In this document: piece after piece, positions 58,971 through 64,000 of the stretch
Layout of the letters: each line of letters opens with the position of its first letter
Numbering within the stretch: position 1 is the stretch's first letter
Assembly: GCF_040712315.1 (NCBI RefSeq)
Contig: NC_134021.1
Span: 31,283,501 to 31,347,500 of the forward strand
Direction of reading: 5' to 3'
From: Castanea sativa
Lineage: Eukaryota; Streptophyta; Magnoliopsida; Fagales; Fagaceae
Length of the DNA stretch: 64,000 nt
Notes under the pieces: generated by a model
Database searches by the model: none
What the model was told of the DNA's origin: nothing
Seen by the model: the letters and a program-made list of their open reading frames with translations, nothing else
Position numbers and translations under genes: made by a program

Positions 58971-61700
58971 TTTTTTTTTTTTTAGGTCAAAAGGAAAATG
59001 GATTAAAAGACTAAGGCACAAAAACAGGCTCAGGACAAGTCCTGCTTAAGTACATGCCAGCTAATTCAGAACCTAACACATCAGTAACGTCCACAGGCGG
59101 ACTATTAAACAAAATAAATGGCTCCTCTTGAGCTGCTCCTAAATTAGCCAGCTTATCAGCACTTCTATTGGCCTCCCTATAACAATTTTTAACCGAATCC
59201 TGGGAATCAGGGTTGCAGCAGCCTGCAATCATCCAACAAAGAAGATATGAGAGAGGTAGTTCCTCTAGGTGAGTTCAAGATATCTATAACAGACTTAGCA
59301 TCTAACTCGACTTCTACACAATTTAGATTCCTATTAATACAAAGTAAAAGACCATCACGGAGGGCCCACAATTCTGCTACACCTATGTTCCTAGCAAATC
59401 CCACCACCTAGTCACCATTTTCATCCCTTATGACTCCTCCACCTCCAGCCGCACTGGGGTTCCCTAGCGAATCCCCATCAATATTCAGTTTGACCCACCC
59501 CTGCATTGGTCTTTCCAATCGTATCCATTTAACCACACTTCGAGTGGTAGCCTTGGGATTGTATGCGCAGAAAAAGAATTCCATAGCTCTTTGAATAATT
59601 TTTTTTGCAAGATTGGGGTTAGTATTTTTGCCTTTGAAGATGACTCGGTTCCTATTCTTCCAAACTAATCAGATAGCAAACATAAACACAATTCTCCACG
59701 GAACCTGCCATTGAGTAACTGCTTTGTCTTTTGTGCAATTAGCTGTAAGTCAAGGAAGTAGGTTTTGGGAATGAAAAGACGAGTCATCCTTTGCAATCCC
59801 CAGTTGAGCCCAATCAAATTTCACCTGAGGCATCCTTTCAATGCGTGAGAAATAGTTTCTTGATCGCCATGATACAAAGGGCCGGAAGTGTTAATGTCCA
59901 TACCCCTATTGCGAAGGCATTCACCTACCCACACGCTGTTATGATGACATTTCCAGAGGAAAAATTGAATTCTAGGGAGAATGTTGAGCCACCAAATCCA
60001 ATTGCCTTGGAAGGATTGAGGGGGACCTAACTCAGCTGCAGTTCTATAGGCACTATTCAGATTATATTCACCATGCTTCCCACCTACCCACGAGAGTTTG
60101 TCCTCACCTCTAGAAGCCAAACTAACTGGTATAGCTTGAATCTTCATTCTGCAAGTATGTGGCAGCTCAAAAGGAATCCTAGACCAATCCCAACTTGAGG
60201 CCGAAACAACATCCTTCACTTTAAGGTCTAAACTCTCTCTTGTAAGGGGACCTTGAATAGTATTTCTTAACATCCCCAGGTCGGACTACTTATCAAACCA
60301 AAAACTTAAGTTACTTTCTCTGCCTGGCACCCAAATAGCTCCTTCCTGAAATGTGGCTCTCCCTTTTTTCATTCCAGCCCATGTTCTAGAGTAAGGAAGC
60401 TTATCCTGGTTCCTTGATCTCAACCTTTGCTATGAATAGTACTTATGTTTCAAACTCTAGCCATAGAGCATCCCTTTTAGTATGGAATCTTCAGTTTAAT
60501 TTAGCTAACAACATAGTATTCCTCCCTTTGGAAGTCTGAAGACCAAGACCACCTTCCTTCTTAGGCTTAGTGATTTTTTCCCATCCCACCTAGTGCATCT
60601 TTTTGACACTATCTGAGGAGTCCCATAGGAAATTCCTATCTACTCGGTCAATGCCTTCTAATACTCTGCTGGGGAGATAGTGACATTGCATGACATAAGT
60701 CAGGATTGTGGAAGAGGCTGTTTGGACTAGCACGGCTCTACCCTCCAAGGAAAGGAGATTCGCCTTCCATCTTGCCAGTTTCTGTTTCACCCTATCCATA
60801 ATGAAGTTGAAATCCTGAGGAGAAGAACTCGGACTCTTAATGGGAATGCCAAGGTATTTGCCTATGGCTGAAGTGGACTAAATCCCAAGAATATCACAAA
60901 TGCTAGTCCTTAAGATCCTTATCCAAATTTGGAGAGAAAAACACTCTTGATTTAGACTCACTAATGGACTGTCCCGACTCTTTGCAAAAAACCTCAAGGA
61001 CCTCCCTTATAGCAAGACAATTTGTTTGATCCGCTTTCATAAATAGAAGAAGGTCATCTGCGAAAAAAAGATGAGAAAAGGCAGGACCTCCTCTAGAAGC
61101 TTTGACTAGACTCCAGAGCTTATCTTCCCTCTTACTCTCAATAAGCTAAGCCCAAATAGTGCATACAGAGAATAAACAAATAGGAAGACAGGGGGTCCCC
61201 TTGCCTAATACACCTAGTTGGGCAGAAAGCTTCCAAACAGCCACCATTAAAGAGAATTGAAGTAGAAACATTGGAGACACAACTCGTTATAAGGTTAATC
61301 ATATTCTCTAGAAAATTGGTCCTTTGAAGCATCATTCTGATAAAGCTCCACTCTAGTTTATCATTAGCCTTTTCAAGGTCTATTTTTTAAAACCATGTAT
61401 CTGACCCTACCCCTTTTATTGCTGATCGTATGAATAAGCTCCTGGGTGATAATGGCATTATCTGTACCCTTCCTTCCAGGAACAAATGCAAACTGAACCG
61501 GAGAGATGAGATTTCCTAAAAAAAGGTCTCAATCTAGCTAAAATAATCTTGGTCACCAACTAGTAGACAGTGTTGCATAGGCTAATTGGCCTATAATTCC
61601 CAAGAGTCTTTGGACCTTGCGTTTTGGGGATGAGAGCTATAAGTGTTTGATTCAAGTAGGCAGGCATTTGCTTCTCTACAAAAATTGCCTCAAATTCCTA
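58971..61700 (-). pseudogene. L1-type LINE ORF2, 5'-truncated, with poly(A) tail
   Basis: Read on the minus strand from about 61700: a reverse transcriptase with [24 protein letters not shown] and FFADDLLLFMK (catalytic FADD, codons at 61053-61064); RWKANLLSLEGRAVLVQT (60760 region); the zinc-binding region around WIWWLNILPRIQFFLWKC; and an RNase H domain with NIDGDS, GVAELWALRDG and VELDAKSVID. It ends near 59011 with a 13-base T run at 58971-58983, its poly(A) tail seen from the plus strand. Stops include TAG at 59408-59410 in place of Trp. The endonuclease half is missing. Confidence 0.88.
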
Positions 61701-61708
61701 ATCAATTT

Positions 61709-62352
61709 TGGTTTGGGATTTCCTTGATGTAGAAGGAAATATTTTTCCATGGCGTAGAAGACAATGAATTGACTTGGTATGGAAGGCAAGAATTCTCCTT
61801 TACATAGAAGAAAAAGTATTCCTTATTGCAAAAGTAACAAGCATTCTTTGTCTATTAAGGAATAGAATTTGAAGTCTTATAAATAGACATTGTTACAAAA
61901 GGTTTGGTGGCTTTTGCCAAAATCTCACTCATCAGGTTCCATTGTGGAAGACGATTGATTCCTAAGTTTAAGGTTCCTCCCACATGGGGAGGAGAAAGAC
62001 TCTTAGAAAAACATGTGTGGGTTTCTTCGAAAAGTAGCTAATAGATTATTTGGGATTGAAAAATTACCCATGGTTGTGTGTTGAGAGTTTATTTGTTTTG
62101 TGGGTGTGAGAGAGTTTATTGGGGCGATTGGTTTGTGGTTTTATGTTGGTGAGGTTTATGAGTGTTGTTTATGTGAGTTGTGAGTGTTGATTAATGTTGT
62201 TGTAATTGATATCATTGATAGTGGATATTTTGGTTAGCATTGCCCGTGGACATAGGCATGGAGTTGGCCGAACCATATTAAATATTGTTTTCTCGTGAGA
62301 TTGTTTTATTTTCTTATTTATGTGAACGCACTTCCGCTAGTCTCAAATTACA
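61709..62352 (+). repeat. Copia-like LTR with adjacent primer-site-like sequence
   Basis: TATA box TATAAATA at 61878. The 3' part has GCCCGTGGACATAGGC and GGCCGAACCA, typical of copia LTR leaders, and it ends TCTCAAATTACA. It is followed by ATTGGTGTTAGACTTAG, a diverged match to the TTGGTATCAGAGC initiator-Met primer site. No coding region follows. The left limit is uncertain; it abuts the truncated LINE. Confidence 0.6.
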
Positions 62353-62410
62353 ATAATTGGTGTTAGACTTAGAGCTTCTGCTCTTGCCCATTAAGATATA
62401 TAAGTTGTGC

Positions 62411-62429
62411 ATCATCATCATCATCATCA

Positions 62430-62460
<31 letters not shown>

Positions 62461-62461
62461 A
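62411..62461. repeat. (CAT)n(TAT)n compound microsatellite
   Basis: About 7 CAT units followed by about 9 TAT units. Confidence 0.95.
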
Positions 62462-64000
62462 AACGTGTATCATTATCAAAGTATAATACTGTTTGTAGCA
62501 AGTTCTTATAAGAAATGCTCTTACAATAGCATATGAGCTTTGTAAACTTATGATAATTGGTGCCTCTTTTTATCTGTTGCAACCACCAACCCTTTCACAC
62601 TTAAAAAAAAAAGAAAAAACAGTTTTCATTCTTTAAGGTTAGAAAAGTGAGCAAAAAATCATCAAGCAAACACCATAGTTGGTGGCAATTTGTTCCCCAA
62701 AGCATAGGGCAAATATCCTCATATTATTTTAGTAATAGTTTGAAAAAATTAAGTTGAGAAAATTAGGGTGTAACAAATTAAAATATTTAAGTATGGTGAC
62801 AATTTATAAAATATTTGGAGTTAGTTGACTATTTATCTAAGTGTAGGAGAGTGATCAAACCATTATGGTGTACACTCTAATGTACTAAATCACAACATAT
62901 AAAGGATAACTTGTTTCGCAATGAGGTTGTACGGTTAGGTGAAGGTCATTTTTGTAACAAATTTTCTTTAAGTTCAGGCCGTGCGTGTTGAAAAGTGGGC
63001 TGGGGGCTGGACTGGCTGGTAGCCAAAATTTTTACCAAACAAAATATACAACTCCGGTTGTATGTGGCTGAAATTTGCTAACAAGCCCATTTTAGTCCCA
63101 ATAGCTTGACTGACACCCTTGATTGACCTTGGCTGCTGGATACCGTTAAGAATAGCTTCCCAATGAGCTGAAACAGTTGGGAAAGAAGTACACCCAATCA
63201 TATATTTCCCCAGTTGTGCTTTAAGCAAGTTATGACTATAAGTCTATACCCACACAAAGGCCAATTGAGAAATTACCCTTATTCAACATCTTGGTGGTCT
63301 AAAGTCTCAACATTTGCCAAAAACAAATCATTAAACACACCCAAGACTTTGTATTAATTTTCCTTGATCAATTGAAAAACACTAGTCATAGTTTGCCTCT
63401 AAAACCCTAACTTCAGAACAAAAGTTCATTTAGCTGTCAAGGGTTTACAAGATTTTGAGGCCTAGGGATATCAAGGAGTCTTCCCTCTCTCTCTCTCACC
63501 TCCTCCCAAATTCTCCATCCTGTTTTATGTGTAAAATAACTTCAAACTTATGTATCATGCATTTTCTTCATCTCTTTGTTGTCTAGCTTTAGACTTAGTA
63601 TGTAAACTCATTGTCCTTAAGAGTTTTTTCAATTATTTGTGAATGAGTTTACATATGAGTTCAATAGTAATGGTAAACTCCATTATCCTCACATCAAAAG
63701 GTTTGTTCCCCAGATATCTTTCTTAAATTAATTTGTTTTGAAAAAATAAAATGATTTTCAAGTCTATGTTGTCTTCAAAAGTATCAATAAAATTTTGTAA
63801 AAAGGTTTTCAAAGAAAGGCTTCCTCCGAGAAATTTCCATGAGACCAATTTTTTCCTAAAATTGTTTCCTAGAAAGATTACTATCAAAACTCATGGAAAT
63901 TTTTTCTTTAAAATCCTTTTCTTAGAACATTTTCTAGAAACCCGTGAGATTTTTCACTAAAATTATTTTCCTAGAATACTTTTCTCAAAACCCATTGGAC
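62462..64000. other. AT-rich intergenic DNA to the window end
   Basis: No gene recognised. A minus-strand frame of 84 codons (63228-62974) has ordinary composition but no domain or splice context I can name. A CT tract lies near 63485-63500. From 63750 on, the sequence has repeated TTTTCTAGAAA-like blocks. Confidence 0.4.

Noticed and set aside
62974..63228. Possible small minus-strand gene of 84 codons
   Set aside because: No recognised domain, no splice context, and frames of this length are common in this window.

Overview
This is nuclear DNA from a plant: GT-AG introns, long AT-rich intergenic DNA and dense layers of decayed transposable elements. The three ordinary genes are plant types. 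The repeat content resembles a woody eudicot, perhaps an oak or chestnut relative; that lineage guess is inference from remembered repeat motifs only.

Host genes. (1) 423-2946 (+) holds the last four exons of a DUF639 membrane protein that begins upstream of the window. (2) 33200-40063 (-) is a complete six-exon gene for a short p23-type HSP90 co-chaperone (153 aa), with two introns of 2-3 kb full of LINE debris. (3) 45698-57664 (+) is a complete 14-exon RRP6-like 2 gene (903 aa), the nuclear exosome-associated 3'-5' exonuclease. Its DEDD-Y active-site residues and HRDC domain are all present, and two telo-box motifs lie just upstream of the start.

Transposon layers. 3345-9900 is a mosaic of non-coding repeats, MITEs, SSRs and small tandem arrays. 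9899-22399 appears to be an inverted-repeat element starting GTTTTGAAACCC, with a 10-bp flanking direct repeat. It was later entered by an 11.2-kb Mutator-like element (10367-21614). That MULE has recognisable TIRs, a plus-strand plant-mobile-domain (PMD) pseudogene, a convergent minus-strand MuDR-type transposase pseudogene, and clusters of CTCGAG-centred palindromes at both ends and between the genes. 23634-29219 is a deleted Ty3/gypsy element with two LTRs, a gag/pol remnant and about 1.6 kb of 65-67-bp minisatellites between pol and the polypurine tract. 29450-31890 carries two copies of a MITE in opposite orientation. 40400-45100 is mostly AT-rich, with a gypsy-like solo LTR. 58000-62360 has a MITE, a SINE with a perfect 15-bp target duplication, a minus-strand L1-type LINE whose poly(A) tail abuts it, and a copia-like LTR with primer-binding-site-like sequence.

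The best candidate for something not commonly described is the convergent two-gene MULE: a PMD gene sits where mudrB lies in maize MuDR, and palindromic arrays are shared by the termini and the intergenic space. All intact cellular functions here (p23, RRP6L2, DUF639) are ordinary and not obviously linked to each other.
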